From assembly GCA_016719165.1 (NCBI GenBank), contig JADKAJ010000002.1:868001-932000 (forward strand): DNA of 64,000 bases, given 5' to 3'. Made by a program: the position numbers and the translations under genes. This stretch comes from Chitinophagaceae bacterium. Lineage in GTDB: Bacteria > Bacteroidota > Bacteroidia > Chitinophagales > Chitinophagaceae. The notes beneath the pieces were generated by a model, which had not been told where the DNA came from, ran no database searches, and saw only the letters and a list, made by a program, of their open reading frames with translations. This document shows, piece by piece, positions 55,222-64,000 of the stretch (position 1 is the first letter of the stretch; every line of letters begins with the position of its first letter).

Positions 55222-55263
55222 GCTACAGCCTGGAAAGCTTGTATCTTGTTTTCAGGCTGTAGC
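55222..55263 (+). terminator. Hairpin terminator after infB
   Basis: An 11-bp perfect stem GCTACAGCCTG/CAGGCTGTAGC, extended by G-T and A-T pairs, with an inner loop of about 12-20 nt, follows the infB stop by 13 nt. No strong T run follows, so termination efficiency is uncertain. Confidence 0.6.
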
Positions 55264-55324
55264 CGTCACTTAGAAACTTTTGTTAAATACCTTCCGGGTT
55301 ATATTTAAGTTTTGCCCGGCAAAG

Positions 55325-55332
55325 TACTTTTG
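55325..55332 (+). promoter_or_regulatory. Possible -7 element directly before the SurA-like gene
   Basis: TACTTTTG fits TAnnTTTG and ends 5 nt before the ATG at 55338, so transcription would begin at or very near the start codon (a leaderless mRNA). No TTTG stands at 19-21 bp upstream; the nearest is at 55311, which is too close. The assignment is weak. Confidence 0.3.
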
Positions 55333-55337
55333 AACTT

Positions 55338-56711
55338 ATGCTTATTACAAAGAAAATTTTTACTGCCTGTTTGTTGCTGTTGTTTGTTGTTGCATCTGCC
55401 CAGGGTCAACCTAAGAAAGTAATAGCAGATAAAATTGCAGGTATTGTCGGCGATAAGATCATTCTTCAATCAGATATTAAAAACTCGCTGGCAGATATTG
55501 CCCGCCAGGGAGGCACTGTTCCGGAAAATGGTGAATGTTTACTGATGGAGCAGGCTATAATCTCAAAGGTATTGATGCTGCAGGCTCAAAAAGATTCTTT
55601 GCCGGTAACGGATGAAGAAGTAGAGGCAGATCTGGACAACAGGATTCGGACATATATTAACCAATTAGGTAGCCAGGAAGCCCTGGAAGAAATTGCAGGA
55701 AAAACTATTTACCAGATCAAGGATGATGCAAGAGAATCTGTAAAAGAACAAAAGCTGGCACAGGCCATGCAGCGAAAAATTGTAGAAAATGTAAGAATCA
55801 CTCCTATTGAAGTAAAAGCCTATTTTGAAAAAATACCCAAAGACAGCCTTCCTTTTTACGAATCTGAGCTGGAGATAGGCCAGATTATCAGTTATCCCAA
55901 AGCTTCCAGGGAACTGGAGCAGTATATTGCCGGGGAGATGAACAATTATAAGAAGCAGATTGAAATGAAGGTGACAACTTTTGAGCAATTGGCTAAAAAA
56001 GTTTCAGAAGATCCGGGTAGCAGGGATAGGGGTGGTCAGTACCAGATAAACCGGGCGGAAAAAACATGGGACCCCGTTTTTATGTCAACTGCTTTCCGTT
56101 TGAAAGAAGGTGAAATATCGTCTCCTGTTAAATCAAAATTTGGTTTTCATATCATTCAGATGGTGCAACGGAATGGTGATGATGCCATTGTTCGTCATAT
56201 ACTCCGTATCCCTCCTGTTACTGAAGAAGAAATAAGCCAGGCAAGAAGAAAATTAGATACCGTTCGTTCAAAAATAATTGCAGGTACTTTAGGATTCAAT
56301 GAAGCTGCATCAAAGTATAGTGATGATGAAGCTGCGAAGTACACAGGTCCTTTTATCACAGACAGAGAGGGCTCAACGTTTGTTACCATCGATATGCTGG
56401 ATAAAGAGATGGTTGGAATGCTGGGAAAAATGAAAGTGGGAGAGTTTTCCCAACCTACTCCTTTTGAGAGTGAGCAAGGTAAAAAAGGTGTACGTGTCGT
56501 TTACCTGAAGTCCCGCTCACAACCACACCGGATGAACCTGCAGGATGATTACAGCAAAATTTCCAACTTTGCATTGGAAGAAAAGAAAAGTAAGACGATG
56601 GAAAAATGGCTTAAATCAAAACTTCCTTCTTATTATGTTATGATAGATCCGGGAACTGCTGAAGATTGCCCGCAATTACAGAAATTTTCTACCGATACAA
56701 AAGGGTTTTAA
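55338..56711 (+). CDS. surA: SurA-like periplasmic peptidyl-prolyl isomerase
   Basis: 457 residues with a cleaved signal peptide (ending VASAQG). A SurA N-terminal domain (IVGDKIILQSDIKNSLADIARQGG, EQAIISKVLMLQAQKDSLPV) is followed by two parvulin-type rotamase domains: about 175-275 (EISSPVKSKFGFHIIQMVQR) and about 280-375 (FITDREGSTFV, MKVGEFSQPTPFESEQGKKGVRVVYL). It helps outer-membrane proteins fold on their way to the membrane. The gene stands alone between two hairpins. A second parvulin domain with less typical sequence may be catalytically weak, as in other SurA proteins. The symbol is by similarity. Confidence 0.9.
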   Translation: MLITKKIFTACLLLLFVVASAQGQPKKVIADKIAGIVGDKIILQSDIKNSLADIARQGGTVPENGECLLMEQAIISKVLMLQAQKDSLPVTDEEVEADLDNRIRTYINQLGSQEALEEIAGKTIYQIKDDARESVKEQKLAQAMQRKIVENVRITPIEVKAYFEKIPKDSLPFYESELEIGQIISYPKASRELEQYIAGEMNNYKKQIEMKVTTFEQLAKKVSEDPGSRDRGGQYQINRAEKTWDPVFMSTAFRLKEGEISSPVKSKFGFHIIQMVQRNGDDAIVRHILRIPPVTEEEISQARRKLDTVRSKIIAGTLGFNEAASKYSDDEAAKYTGPFITDREGSTFVTIDMLDKEMVGMLGKMKVGEFSQPTPFESEQGKKGVRVVYLKSRSQPHRMNLQDDYSKISNFALEEKKSKTMEKWLKSKLPSYYVMIDPGTAEDCPQLQKFSTDTKGF

Positions 56712-56733
56712 ATCAATTTACATACATAAGTAG

Positions 56734-56762
56734 AAGCCGTTACAATTGTAGCGGCTTTTCTC
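56734..56762 (+). terminator. Rho-independent terminator after the SurA-like gene
   Basis: A 10-bp stem AAGCCGTTAC/GTAGCGGCTT with one G-T pair and an AATT loop is followed by TTCTCTT. It lies 22 nt after the stop codon and is a convincing intrinsic terminator. Confidence 0.85.
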
Positions 56763-56892
56763 TTAATACGGGTAAAATAATTTTAGGACTCAGTAAATTA
56801 ACTGCATTAGCCAATTATTAATATAGTTATTTTTAACCGGTTGATTACATTGGCAAAGGTAAAACGTAACAATCCTTACCACATCATACAAA

Positions 56893-59800
56893 ATGAATAA
56901 TCTGGCTGAATATTTTCATCGCTCCGGGCAATTCTATTATATCCTTTTTGATCTGAAAGGAAATTGTAAGTATGTGAATCCTCTTTTTCATAAGGAATTC
57001 AGTCACATCTGTCCTGATTTTTGTGATCACAAACTTGCAGATTGCATTGCGGAAGGCGAGGTTGAAAAATTTAAAACTGTTGTTGAGGAAAGCCTCCGGA
57101 ATCCGGATGAAGTCTTTCGTACAGATGTAAAAATGAAAACTTCTCCAGGTATTTCTATTTGCTGGGAGATATCCGCCTGTAAAGAAGAAATCGGGATTCC
57201 CAATTGTGTACAAGCGATAGGTATTGTAAAAAATAATAAACAAGCTTTAGCTGGTCAGGCTGAATCACCTTTTGGAGAATTACCGGAACGATACAGGGCG
57301 TTTGAGAAAAGTGCTGAAGGCCTTTGGATGTTTGAATCAGCTGAGCCGGTGTCAGTAACTGATTCACCCGATACGATTATTGAGTACTGGAAAAAAAAAT
57401 CATACCTCGTTGAATGTAATGATAACCTGGCACGGATGTATGGATTTAGCAAAGCGGAAGAATTGATAGGCGTTTCCCTGGACCAAATGATGGATTTTTC
57501 TGATTCGCAAAAAGTGGACAATCTAAAGCAATTTATCCGCAATGATTTTCAGACTACGACTGTTGAAACCAAAGAATTTGACAGGAATGGCAAAGCCAAA
57601 TATTTTCTAAACCAAATGACTGGTATTGTTGAAAATGGAAAGGTGAAGAGAGTTTGGGGAACGCAGCAGGATATTACAGAACAGCGCCAGGCGGAGCAAC
57701 AGTTATTGGAAAGCGAACTGTTTTATCGGAATCTTTTTGCGAATTCATTAGACGGAGTACTTATTACGGATGCAGATGGAGTTGTTACGTTTGCTTCTCC
57801 TTCAATTACCCCGATATTGGGCTATGGCACTGATGAAATTTTAGGAAAAAATACTTTTGAATATGTACACGACGATGACAGGCAGTTGGCGTATTCAGCA
57901 TTTATAGAAGAACGGGCAGACCTTGCTACTCAAAAATTTATTTCGGTACGGCTGCTAAAGAATGATGGCAAATGGATATGGTGTATGATAAGAGGGCATA
58001 ATCTTTTGCAAAATCCTTATGTTAAGGGGATGGTTGTATATTTTTATGATGACACCAGGCGGAAGCAAACGGAAGAAGCACTTATGGAAAGTGAAAAACG
58101 TTTCCGCAACCAGGCAATAATCCTCAACAATGTTACGGATGTAATTGTAACAACTGATCTGAACAGGGTTGTCACTTCGTGGAACTATATTATTGAAAAG
58201 CTCAGCGGTATTACATCGGAGGAAGCAGTAGGCAAACCATTCAGACAGGTAATCGAAACTGATTACTCTCCGTATACACATGACCAGGTGGCCGAAATTG
58301 TTTTTTCGCATGGAATATGGAGAGGTGAAGTATCATTTACCGGAAGTGACGGGGAGCGGAAACATTTATTGCATACTGTTTCTCTTTTGTATGATGATAA
58401 TGGCAAGAGCATTGGCTTATTAGGGGTGGGAAGAGATGTAACTGAACGAAAGAAAGCAGAGGCAAAACTCCTGGAAAGTGAGCTTTTTTATCGTAATATG
58501 ATTACTTATTCCCTGGATGGAATTGTAATGACAGATCCTAAAGGAGATATAAAATATTGCAGTCCTTCCATTGTAAAAATATCGGGATATGAACCGGCTG
58601 ATCTCTTAGGCCATAATATTTTTGAATTTGTACATCCGGAAGAAATTCAAATAGCTATAGAAGCGTTTGCGCAGGAGTTTAAAAAAGAATCTGTGCTTAA
58701 TTATCTTGCTCTGCGACTCCTGCATGCGGACGGAGAATGGGTTTGGTGTACGGTAAGGGGGCATAATTTACTGGATAATCCAACCTTTAATTCTATAGTC
58801 ATTTATTTTACAAATGATTCAAAAAGAAAAAAAATTGAAGACAAACTCAGGGAAAGTGAAAGAAGATTCAGAAACCTGATTCACAATCTTAAACTGGGAA
58901 TATTACTTCAGGATGAGCAGGGAAAAATGGTCGTTACCAACCAGGCAGCACTGGATATGCTTGGTTTAACAGAAGACCAGTTGCTTGGCGCTGCACCCAT
59001 AGATCCGGGATGGAAAGTGGTACATGAGGATGGAAAGGATTTTCCCGGGGAAACTCATCCGGTACCTGTAGTTCTCAAAACAAAAAAACCAGTCCTGGAT
59101 GTTGTAATGGGTATATACCGGCCGCATTCGAATGACAAGGTTTGGCTATTGGTGAATGCAGAGCCGGTTTTGGATATAGAGGGAAACATTATTAATGTAA
59201 TATGTTCTTTTGCAGATATAACCGAACAAAAAAGACTTGCCAGTGAATTAATTGAACAAGAGATCCAAAAGCAAAAACAGATAACGCAGGCAACTATCGA
59301 CGCACAGGAAAAAGAACGAAGAGAGATCGGTAAAGAATTACACGATAATATTAACCAGCACCTGAATACAACCCGCCTCTACCTGGAAGTGGCAAAAGAA
59401 AAGGCTTCCGGAGAAGTGCTGGAAATGATAAGCCTTTCTCATAAGAACCTGGCAGCGATCATTAATGAAATCAGGCAGATGTCACAATCACTGGTTCCTC
59501 CAACACTTGGAGATTTAGGGTTGATCGAATCTGTACAGGACCTGTGTGATTCATTGAGAAGGGCACATACATTCACAATAGAGTTTCTTTATCGTCATTT
59601 TAATGAAGAAAATCTTCCCGGCAATCTCAGGCTCATGTTGTTTCGCATTATCCAGGAGCAGGTAAGTAATATTATACGCCATGCTCAGGCTACAGTTATT
59701 CAGATTAAACTTCAATCTGATGCTGAATACATCAATCTTACTATCACAGATAATGGCAAAGGATTTATCCCGGGTACCGCTAAAAACGGGGGGTTAGGTT

Positions 59801-59910
59801 TTAGTAATATCAGCACAAGAGCAGCGCTTTTCAATGGGAAAGTGGAAATAATGGCAGGGCCCGGTAAGGGTTGTTCCCTTTCTGTATTGATCCCACAATT
59901 CAGGGAGTAA
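56893..59910 (+). CDS. Soluble multi-PAS sensor histidine kinase
   Basis: 1005 residues without signal peptide or clear membrane segment. Six PAS-like domains can be traced at about 1-120, 135-270, 275-395, 400-525, 525-650 and 655-790. The third and fifth are near-duplicates (both begin ESELFYRN and contain the RGHNLL block and a closing VVYF/VIYF strand). The kinase core is of the NarX/HisKA_3 type: H817 in EIGKELHDNINQHL, then an ATPase domain with EQVSNIIRHAQA and ITDNGKGF and GLGFSNI. A cytoplasmic two-component sensor is implied; a response regulator is not adjacent, so it is an orphan in this window. The stimulus is unknown; PAS domains of this kind may bind redox cofactors or small molecules. 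Confidence 0.9.
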   Translation: MNNLAEYFHRSGQFYYILFDLKGNCKYVNPLFHKEFSHICPDFCDHKLADCIAEGEVEKFKTVVEESLRNPDEVFRTDVKMKTSPGISICWEISACKEEIGIPNCVQAIGIVKNNKQALAGQAESPFGELPERYRAFEKSAEGLWMFESAEPVSVTDSPDTIIEYWKKKSYLVECNDNLARMYGFSKAEELIGVSLDQMMDFSDSQKVDNLKQFIRNDFQTTTVETKEFDRNGKAKYFLNQMTGIVENGKVKRVWGTQQDITEQRQAEQQLLESELFYRNLFANSLDGVLITDADGVVTFASPSITPILGYGTDEILGKNTFEYVHDDDRQLAYSAFIEERADLATQKFISVRLLKNDGKWIWCMIRGHNLLQNPYVKGMVVYFYDDTRRKQTEEALMESEKRFRNQAIILNNVTDVIVTTDLNRVVTSWNYIIEKLSGITSEEAVGKPFRQVIETDYSPYTHDQVAEIVFSHGIWRGEVSFTGSDGERKHLLHTVSLLYDDNGKSIGLLGVGRDVTERKKAEAKLLESELFYRNMITYSLDGIVMTDPKGDIKYCSPSIVKISGYEPADLLGHNIFEFVHPEEIQIAIEAFAQEFKKESVLNYLALRLLHADGEWVWCTVRGHNLLDNPTFNSIVIYFTNDSKRKKIEDKLRESERRFRNLIHNLKLGILLQDEQGKMVVTNQAALDMLGLTEDQLLGAAPIDPGWKVVHEDGKDFPGETHPVPVVLKTKKPVLDVVMGIYRPHSNDKVWLLVNAEPVLDIEGNIINVICSFADITEQKRLASELIEQEIQKQKQITQATIDAQEKERREIGKELHDNINQHLNTTRLYLEVAKEKASGEVLEMISLSHKNLAAIINEIRQMSQSLVPPTLGDLGLIESVQDLCDSLRRAHTFTIEFLYRHFNEENLPGNLRLMLFRIIQEQVSNIIRHAQATVIQIKLQSDAEYINLTITDNGKGFIPGTAKNGGLGFSNISTRAALFNGKVEIMAGPGKGCSLSVLIPQFRE

Positions 59911-59966
59911 AGAGCCGGCTAATTAGGCATTTTAGTTACTATTTATCGCTTACCTTTACGGCTTCC

Positions 59967-61814
59967 ATGAGTGACCCGATCAAACACGAATGCGGACTGG
60001 CATTCATCCGGTTAAGAAAGCCTTTCTCCTATTACCAGCAGCAGTATGGTACCGTATTGTGGGGGCTCAACAAGCTGTACCTGCTTATGGAAAAGCAGCA
60101 TAACCGGGGCCAGGATGGAGCCGGTGTGGCGGCTGTCAAACTGAATGTAGAACCCGGGTACCCCTTCATGAACCGCATCCGTAGTAATGCACCGCAGGCA
60201 ATCGCCGATATCTTTCAGCAAATTGGAAAGGAAATTGAAGAATTGGAAAAGTATCACCCCAACATTAAGAACCATCCCGGCCTGATGAAAGGGCATGTGG
60301 GTTATCTTGGTGAGTTGCTCCTGGGCCATCTGCGCTATGGAACACAGGGTAAAAACAAGCTGGAATATTGCCATCCTTTCATCAATCGTGATACCATACC
60401 TTCCCGCAACCTTGCCTTAGCCGGAAACTTTAATATTGTCAACTCCGATGAATTATTTACCCTGATTGGTAAAGAGCCAAATGAGAATGTCCGCTTTAGT
60501 GACCTGGCTGCAATGATCGAACTGATGCATACTTTTCTGTGCAAAGAAGATGAAGTTTCACCCGGAAAAATGGATATCAAAAAAGTATTGAAAAAAACGT
60601 TACCCCTTCTGGATGGCGGATTTCATGTAGGGGGTGTAACAGGGAATGGTATCGGTTTTGTTTTTCGTGACGCTCATGGTATCCGGCCTTCCTATTATTA
60701 TGTAAATGACGAAGTGGTAGTTGCTGCATCTGAAAGGGCTGCCATAAGAACCGCCTTCAATGTTGGAGAAAATGAAGTGCAGGAGCTAATGCCCGGACAG
60801 GCATTGATTGTGGACGAAAATGGAACTATAGAAATTGCCCAGATACTGGAACCCAAAGAAAGAAAGGCCTGTAGTTTTGAAAGGATCTATTTTTCGAGGG
60901 GCAGCGACGAAAAAATTTACAGGGAAAGGAATGCTCTTGGATATAATCTGAGTGAACAGGTGTTAAATGCTATCGATCATGACTTAAAGAATACTATTTT
61001 TTCATTTATACCGAATACAGCAGAAACAGCCTTCTATGGAATGTTGAAGGGGATGGAAGATTATTTGAATAAAGTTAAAATAGAAAGGATACTGAGCTGG
61101 GGCAAAGACTATGATGCAGATAAGCTGGGTGAAATGATCAATCGCCGTATCCGCATTGAAAAGATTGCTATTAAAGATGTGAAAATGCGGACATTCATTA
61201 CGGAAGATACAGGCCGTAACGAAATGGTGCAACACGTCTATGATATTACCTATGGAACTGTTCGTCCCGGACTGGATACCCTGGTGGTAATTGATGATTC
61301 TATTGTAAGAGGCACCACGCTGAAGGAGAGCATTATTCGTATGCTGGGAAGGTTGATGCCAAAACGAATTGTAGTTGTCTCCTCCTCGCCACAGATCCGG
61401 TATCCTGATTGTTATGGAATTGACATGAGCAAAATGGGAGACTTTATCGCTTTTAATGCTGCAGTTGAGTTAATGAAAGAAAGGGGTAAGTTGGATTTTA
61501 TGAAAGATATGCTGGAAAAATGCAAGGACCTGCAACGCAATAATCAGTTACACACAGAGAATGTGGTAAAGCAACTCTATAAACAGTTTACTACGGAAGA
61601 GATCTCCGATAAGATTGCCCGGTTAATAACCCCATCCGGCCTTGATATACCTGTGCATGTAATATTTCAGAGTATTGAGGACCTTCACAAATCCTGCCCT
61701 AATAACCTTGGTGACTGGTATTTTACCGGTAATTATCCAACTCCCGGCGGAAATAAGGTTGTCAACAAAGCTTTCATGAATTATATGGAAGGGAAGAATG
61801 TGAGAGGCTATTAG
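59967..61814 (+). CDS. Amidophosphoribosyltransferase-like (PurF homologue)
   Basis: 615 residues from the ATG at 59967; an upstream in-frame ATG at 59871 overlaps the kinase gene and is rejected because it would bury the N-terminal-nucleophile Cys. The N-terminal region MSDPIKHECGLAFIR has the Ntn Cys9 after a short propeptide, as in other glutamine PRPP amidotransferases. The class II glutaminase domain (RGQDGAGVA) is followed by the PRTase domain with PRPP-binding TLVVIDDSIVRGTTLKE. Ordinary PurF is about 470-510 residues; this one has about 100 extra residues, including an insertion around FSFIPNTAETAFYGM. It may be a PurF paralogue rather than the only copy; the reaction is phosphoribosylamine synthesis if PurF-like. 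Confidence 0.87.
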   Translation: MSDPIKHECGLAFIRLRKPFSYYQQQYGTVLWGLNKLYLLMEKQHNRGQDGAGVAAVKLNVEPGYPFMNRIRSNAPQAIADIFQQIGKEIEELEKYHPNIKNHPGLMKGHVGYLGELLLGHLRYGTQGKNKLEYCHPFINRDTIPSRNLALAGNFNIVNSDELFTLIGKEPNENVRFSDLAAMIELMHTFLCKEDEVSPGKMDIKKVLKKTLPLLDGGFHVGGVTGNGIGFVFRDAHGIRPSYYYVNDEVVVAASERAAIRTAFNVGENEVQELMPGQALIVDENGTIEIAQILEPKERKACSFERIYFSRGSDEKIYRERNALGYNLSEQVLNAIDHDLKNTIFSFIPNTAETAFYGMLKGMEDYLNKVKIERILSWGKDYDADKLGEMINRRIRIEKIAIKDVKMRTFITEDTGRNEMVQHVYDITYGTVRPGLDTLVVIDDSIVRGTTLKESIIRMLGRLMPKRIVVVSSSPQIRYPDCYGIDMSKMGDFIAFNAAVELMKERGKLDFMKDMLEKCKDLQRNNQLHTENVVKQLYKQFTTEEISDKIARLITPSGLDIPVHVIFQSIEDLHKSCPNNLGDWYFTGNYPTPGGNKVVNKAFMNYMEGKNVRGY

Positions 61815-61874
61815 AATATACCCGGCCAAAACAGGCGGTGGCAAAATTCATTACTTTACAATAAACTTTATAGG

Positions 61875-62369
61875 ATGAAAACATTATTGCTTATTCGTCA
61901 TGCAAAAAGTGACTGGGCAAATACCGCTTTGGACGATTTTGACAGGCCACTTAATGAGAGAGGAAAAAAAGATGCACCGGAAATGGCGGACCGTTTAAAG
62001 GATAAAAAAATAATGATTGATGCATTTATTACCAGTCCTGCAAAAAGGGCAGCTAAAACTGCAAAAGTCTTTGCTGAAAAGTATGCTATTAAAAAGGAGG
62101 GGTTAATTATTAAGGAGGAACTTTATCTTCCTGCTCCCGATGTATTCTATTCTGTTATTGAAAAAACAGATGATACTTTAACAAATATTGCTGTCTTTTC
62201 TCATAATAACGGGATTACTGATTTTGCAAACATGCTTACGGAAACCAGGATTGATAATATTCCCACCTGCGGAGTTTTTGCCATAAAAATTGAAAGTGAT
62301 AGCTGGAAGAATTTCAGGGAGGCGAAAAAGGAATTTTGGTTTTTTGATTATCCAAAGGCAGGCCGGTAA
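61875..62369 (+). CDS. sixA: SixA-type histidine phosphatase
   Basis: A 164-residue member of the histidine phosphatase superfamily. The catalytic motif LLLIRHAKSDW has the phosphohistidine acceptor H9, and FDRPLNERGKKDAPEMADRL and SPAKRAAKTAKVF are characteristic of SixA, whose E. coli member dephosphorylates phosphohistidine in phosphorelays. VFSHNNGITDFA supplies the second catalytic His. It lies downstream of a PurF homologue and a sensor kinase but has its own 60-nt gap, so a link with the kinase is only a possibility. Confidence 0.9.
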   Translation: MKTLLLIRHAKSDWANTALDDFDRPLNERGKKDAPEMADRLKDKKIMIDAFITSPAKRAAKTAKVFAEKYAIKKEGLIIKEELYLPAPDVFYSVIEKTDDTLTNIAVFSHNNGITDFANMLTETRIDNIPTCGVFAIKIESDSWKNFREAKKEFWFFDYPKAGR

Positions 62370-62376
62370 AACTGGT

Positions 62377-63270
62377 TTACTCTTCTACTACTGGTGGTGT
62401 TTTTTGGCTAACCAGGAATACTCCGCCGAAAATCAGTATACCAGCCAGTAATTTTTCCCATGTAAATTGTTCGTGTAAGAAAAGGATTGCTATAATGGCT
62501 GCAAACACTGGTTGTGTATAAATATAAGAACCGGTAATCCCTGCACCTAAATGCTTTATTCCGAAAACATTGAATGAGTAAGCCAAAAAAGTACCACAGA
62601 ATACAATCATGGAAAGTGAGGCAAGATGTGTCCACTCAAACTGAAACCATTGAATTTCGTTGAACTGTATCCAGCCAAAAGGAAGAATCATGACGAAACC
62701 AAAAGTGAAGACCCACCTTACCACATGCAGGGGCGGGTATTCCTCCATTAATGGTTTTACCAGGATAAAATAAAAGGTATAAGCCATGGCATTCAGTACA
62801 ATGAACATGTCGCCGGTCAGTGAGGCTGAACCATTTTTCTCTTTCGACATAATTAATAAGACCGCTCCGCCTATACCCAATGCCAGTCCCAGCGATTTAA
62901 GAATAGTAAGCTTTTCTTTTAATATCCAAAATGCAAAGATGGTTATCAGCAAGGGTGTACAAAGCATCAGTAAGGATGCGTGAATAGTTGAAGTCATCGT
63001 TAAGCCCTTAATAAAGAGCATCTGGTTAATGGCCACACCAGTTAAACCACATAAGAGAAAGCGGGGCAGGTGTTTCTGCTGAATGCCTGCCGGTGTTTTA
63101 CCAAACAGCCAAACGACCCAGAATAGCAACAGGCTGATCCCAACACGAAGGATATTTAATCCATACGGGCCAACCAGTGCCGGTGAAATATGTTTTACCA
63201 TACTCAGGTTAGTAGCAAAGAACAGATTTGTCAGTAATACAGCAGTATGTGCTTTGGCCCTGGTATTCAG
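62377..63270 (-). CDS. EamA-family (DMT) transporter with a probable CTG start
   Basis: A ten-helix drug/metabolite transporter. The first ATG in frame (63201) would cut off the first membrane helix. The open frame continues upstream with NTRAKAHTAVLLTNLFFATNLS, the usual N-terminus of EamA proteins, and the homologous position of the starting Met is a CTG at 63270-63268. No ATG, GTG or TTG exists upstream before the stop. The two EamA repeats are clear (GLTMTSTIHASLLM, PLLITIFAFWILKEKLTILKSLGLALG-type in part, ending VFLVSQKTPPVVEE). The substrate is unknown. Either a rare CTG start or a base error at 63270 is implied. It is co-directional with the glycosyltransferase gene, 43 nt apart. Confidence 0.82.
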   Translation of the reverse strand: MNTRAKAHTAVLLTNLFFATNLSMVKHISPALVGPYGLNILRVGISLLLFWVVWLFGKTPAGIQQKHLPRFLLCGLTGVAINQMLFIKGLTMTSTIHASLLMLCTPLLITIFAFWILKEKLTILKSLGLALGIGGAVLLIMSKEKNGSASLTGDMFIVLNAMAYTFYFILVKPLMEEYPPLHVVRWVFTFGFVMILPFGWIQFNEIQWFQFEWTHLASLSMIVFCGTFLAYSFNVFGIKHLGAGITGSYIYTQPVFAAIIAILFLHEQFTWEKLLAGILIFGGVFLVSQKTPPVVEE

Positions 63271-63313
63271 ATTAGAAAATTTTAGAAACTGTGTAAAGGT
63301 AAAAAGGAAAAGA

Positions 63314-64000
63314 TTACTTTAAAGTGGACAGGAATTGCTGCATCACTGTGTGTAATTTTTTACCAGGATTAATAGCTGGCAGATGATAAGGAAATTGCTT
63401 TGCCTTTTCAATTGAATTAACTAAGGAAAAGTCTTTTTGCCCTGCTATATATGCCATATTATTCTTCCTGTAATAACGGGCAAGGTATTCTTGTTCAGTT
63501 TGCCCGGGTGTAGGGATTAAAATACTTTTCTTTTGCAGGGTCATAATATCCATTACCGTACTATATCCGCTGCGGCTGATGACATATTCTGCCTTCAACA
63601 TTTCCTCGTTCAGTTTTATTGCAGGCAGATGATTAAATATTTGTATCATATTGGTAGATGGGATCAATGTTGTTGATCCGGGTAATCCCCTTACAATAGT
63701 TGCTGTGCCATTGTAGTTACTTACTTCTTTAATTATTTTTTCCTCCAGAATTGTTCGTTGTGGTTCAGGTCCTGACAGGATAATAAGTAAATGATTTTGC
63801 TGAATTACTGCTTCTTTTTTTTCAAATCTCGACAGTAACCCGATATAACGAACTGGTATTTCAGGTTTTTTATCGGGGTGTGACAATTCACCTGATAAGC
63901 TATTTTCAGTTTCTATATCCGGGACCCAGCACTCTGTAAACCGGTTGATATATTTGTAATTTATTTTCTGCAGTATTTTTTCTGTCCATTTACCGGCAAA
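63314..64000 (-). CDS. Glycosyltransferase, C-terminal part (truncated by window edge)
   Basis: The frame is open from 64000 to the stop at 63314 (228 residues); a TTG at 63886 is internal. The sequence resembles the C-terminal nucleotide-sugar-binding half of GT-B glycosyltransferases of the MurG/GT28-like group: PVRYIGLLSRF, LLIILSGPEPQR, MIQIFNHLPAIKLNEEMLKAEYVISRSGYSTVMDIM in parts, and LIPTPGQTEQEYLARY. The SRSGYST and PGQTEQEYLA motifs bind the nucleotide-sugar. The N-terminal acceptor-binding half lies outside the window, so the acceptor cannot be guessed. It is followed 43 nt later by the EamA transporter gene. Confidence 0.85.
   Translation of the reverse strand, partial: FAGKWTEKILQKINYKYINRFTECWVPDIETENSLSGELSHPDKKPEIPVRYIGLLSRFEKKEAVIQQNHLLIILSGPEPQRTILEEKIIKEVSNYNGTATIVRGLPGSTTLIPSTNMIQIFNHLPAIKLNEEMLKAEYVISRSGYSTVMDIMTLQKKSILIPTPGQTEQEYLARYYRKNNMAYIAGQKDFSLVNSIEKAKQFPYHLPAINPGKKLHTVMQQFLSTLK

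Noticed and set aside
56821..56892. TACATTGG at about 56846 as a promoter for the PAS kinase
   Set aside because: It differs from TAnnTTTG and has no TTTG at the proper distance.
1..64000. Insertion sequences, integrases, phage genes, toxin-antitoxin or defence systems
   Set aside because: No transposase, recombinase, nuclease-effector or CRISPR-like repeat pattern was seen on either strand.

Overview
The window looks like a chromosomal segment of a Bacteroidota bacterium, most likely of the Chitinophagaceae. The sequence-based reasons are a SusC/SusD pair, many secreted or lipoprotein glycosidases with Bacteroidota-type signal peptides, promoters of the TTTG-N19..21-TAnnTTTG type instead of sigma-70 boxes, no Shine-Dalgarno dependence, a DUF4834 gene and a Lys/Glu-rich Bacteroidota-type IF-2. 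The family of three tandem GH144-like (PF10091) enzymes is typical of soil Chitinophagaceae. The genus cannot be fixed from sequence reading alone. No tRNA, rRNA, CRISPR array, insertion sequence or phage gene was recognised.

Layout. (1) 1-345: 3' end of a LamG-type gene and a terminator. (2) 379-26765: one uninterrupted run of 18 plus-strand genes with gaps of 0-44 nt, probably one very long operon. It encodes an FG-GAP/ASPIC lipoprotein, two GH30, three GH144-like enzymes, an EEP phosphatase/phosphodiesterase, a Gfo/Idh/MocA-PhyH-DoxX-GMC redox block, a GH43-like enzyme, an SGNH esterase, a PhoD-like phosphatase, GH3, a frameshifted GH2, GH97 and a GDPD phosphodiesterase. (3) 26792-28045: a frameshifted LacI-type regulator read leftward and a divergent control region with a perfect 44-bp palindrome, which reads as three operator sites at exact 21-bp spacing. 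(4) 28046-32858: susC (locally frameshifted), susD and a terminator. (5) 33177-50101: a second enzyme run with GH16, SASA esterase, GH27, GH127-like, GH5-CBM, ADP-ribosylglycohydrolase, ribokinase, GH31, a GRP-type sugar permease, GH3 and an alpha/beta esterase. (6) 50102-64000: housekeeping DNA with DUF4834, rimP-nusA-infB, a SurA-like isomerase, a multi-PAS histidine kinase, a PurF homologue, SixA, an EamA transporter and a partial glycosyltransferase.

How it may work together: SusCD would import oligosaccharides released by surface lipoprotein hydrolases (GH30, GH144-1). Periplasmic GH144, GH3, GH2, GH97, GH27, GH31 and GH127 enzymes would then trim them, and esterases and phosphodiesterases would strip substituents. 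The combination of endo-beta-1,2-glucanase-type (GH144), beta-1,6-glucanase-type (GH30) and beta-glucosidase (GH3) genes with three phosphoester hydrolases and several esterases in one operon suggests a substituted beta-1,2/1,6-glucan. Bacterial osmoregulated periplasmic glucans are a candidate. This is inference; fungal or oomycete beta-glucan and plant glycans remain alternatives, and the alpha-glycosidases are not explained by it. ADP-ribosylglycohydrolase, ribokinase and a GRP permease form a smaller module that recalls ribose/nucleoside scavenging.

Quality note: four single-base indels are inferred between about 23.0 and 30.3 kb (GH2, LacI, and two in susC), while almost all other genes are intact. 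Local consensus errors are a serious possibility. The EamA gene near the right end also lacks an ATG at the expected place.
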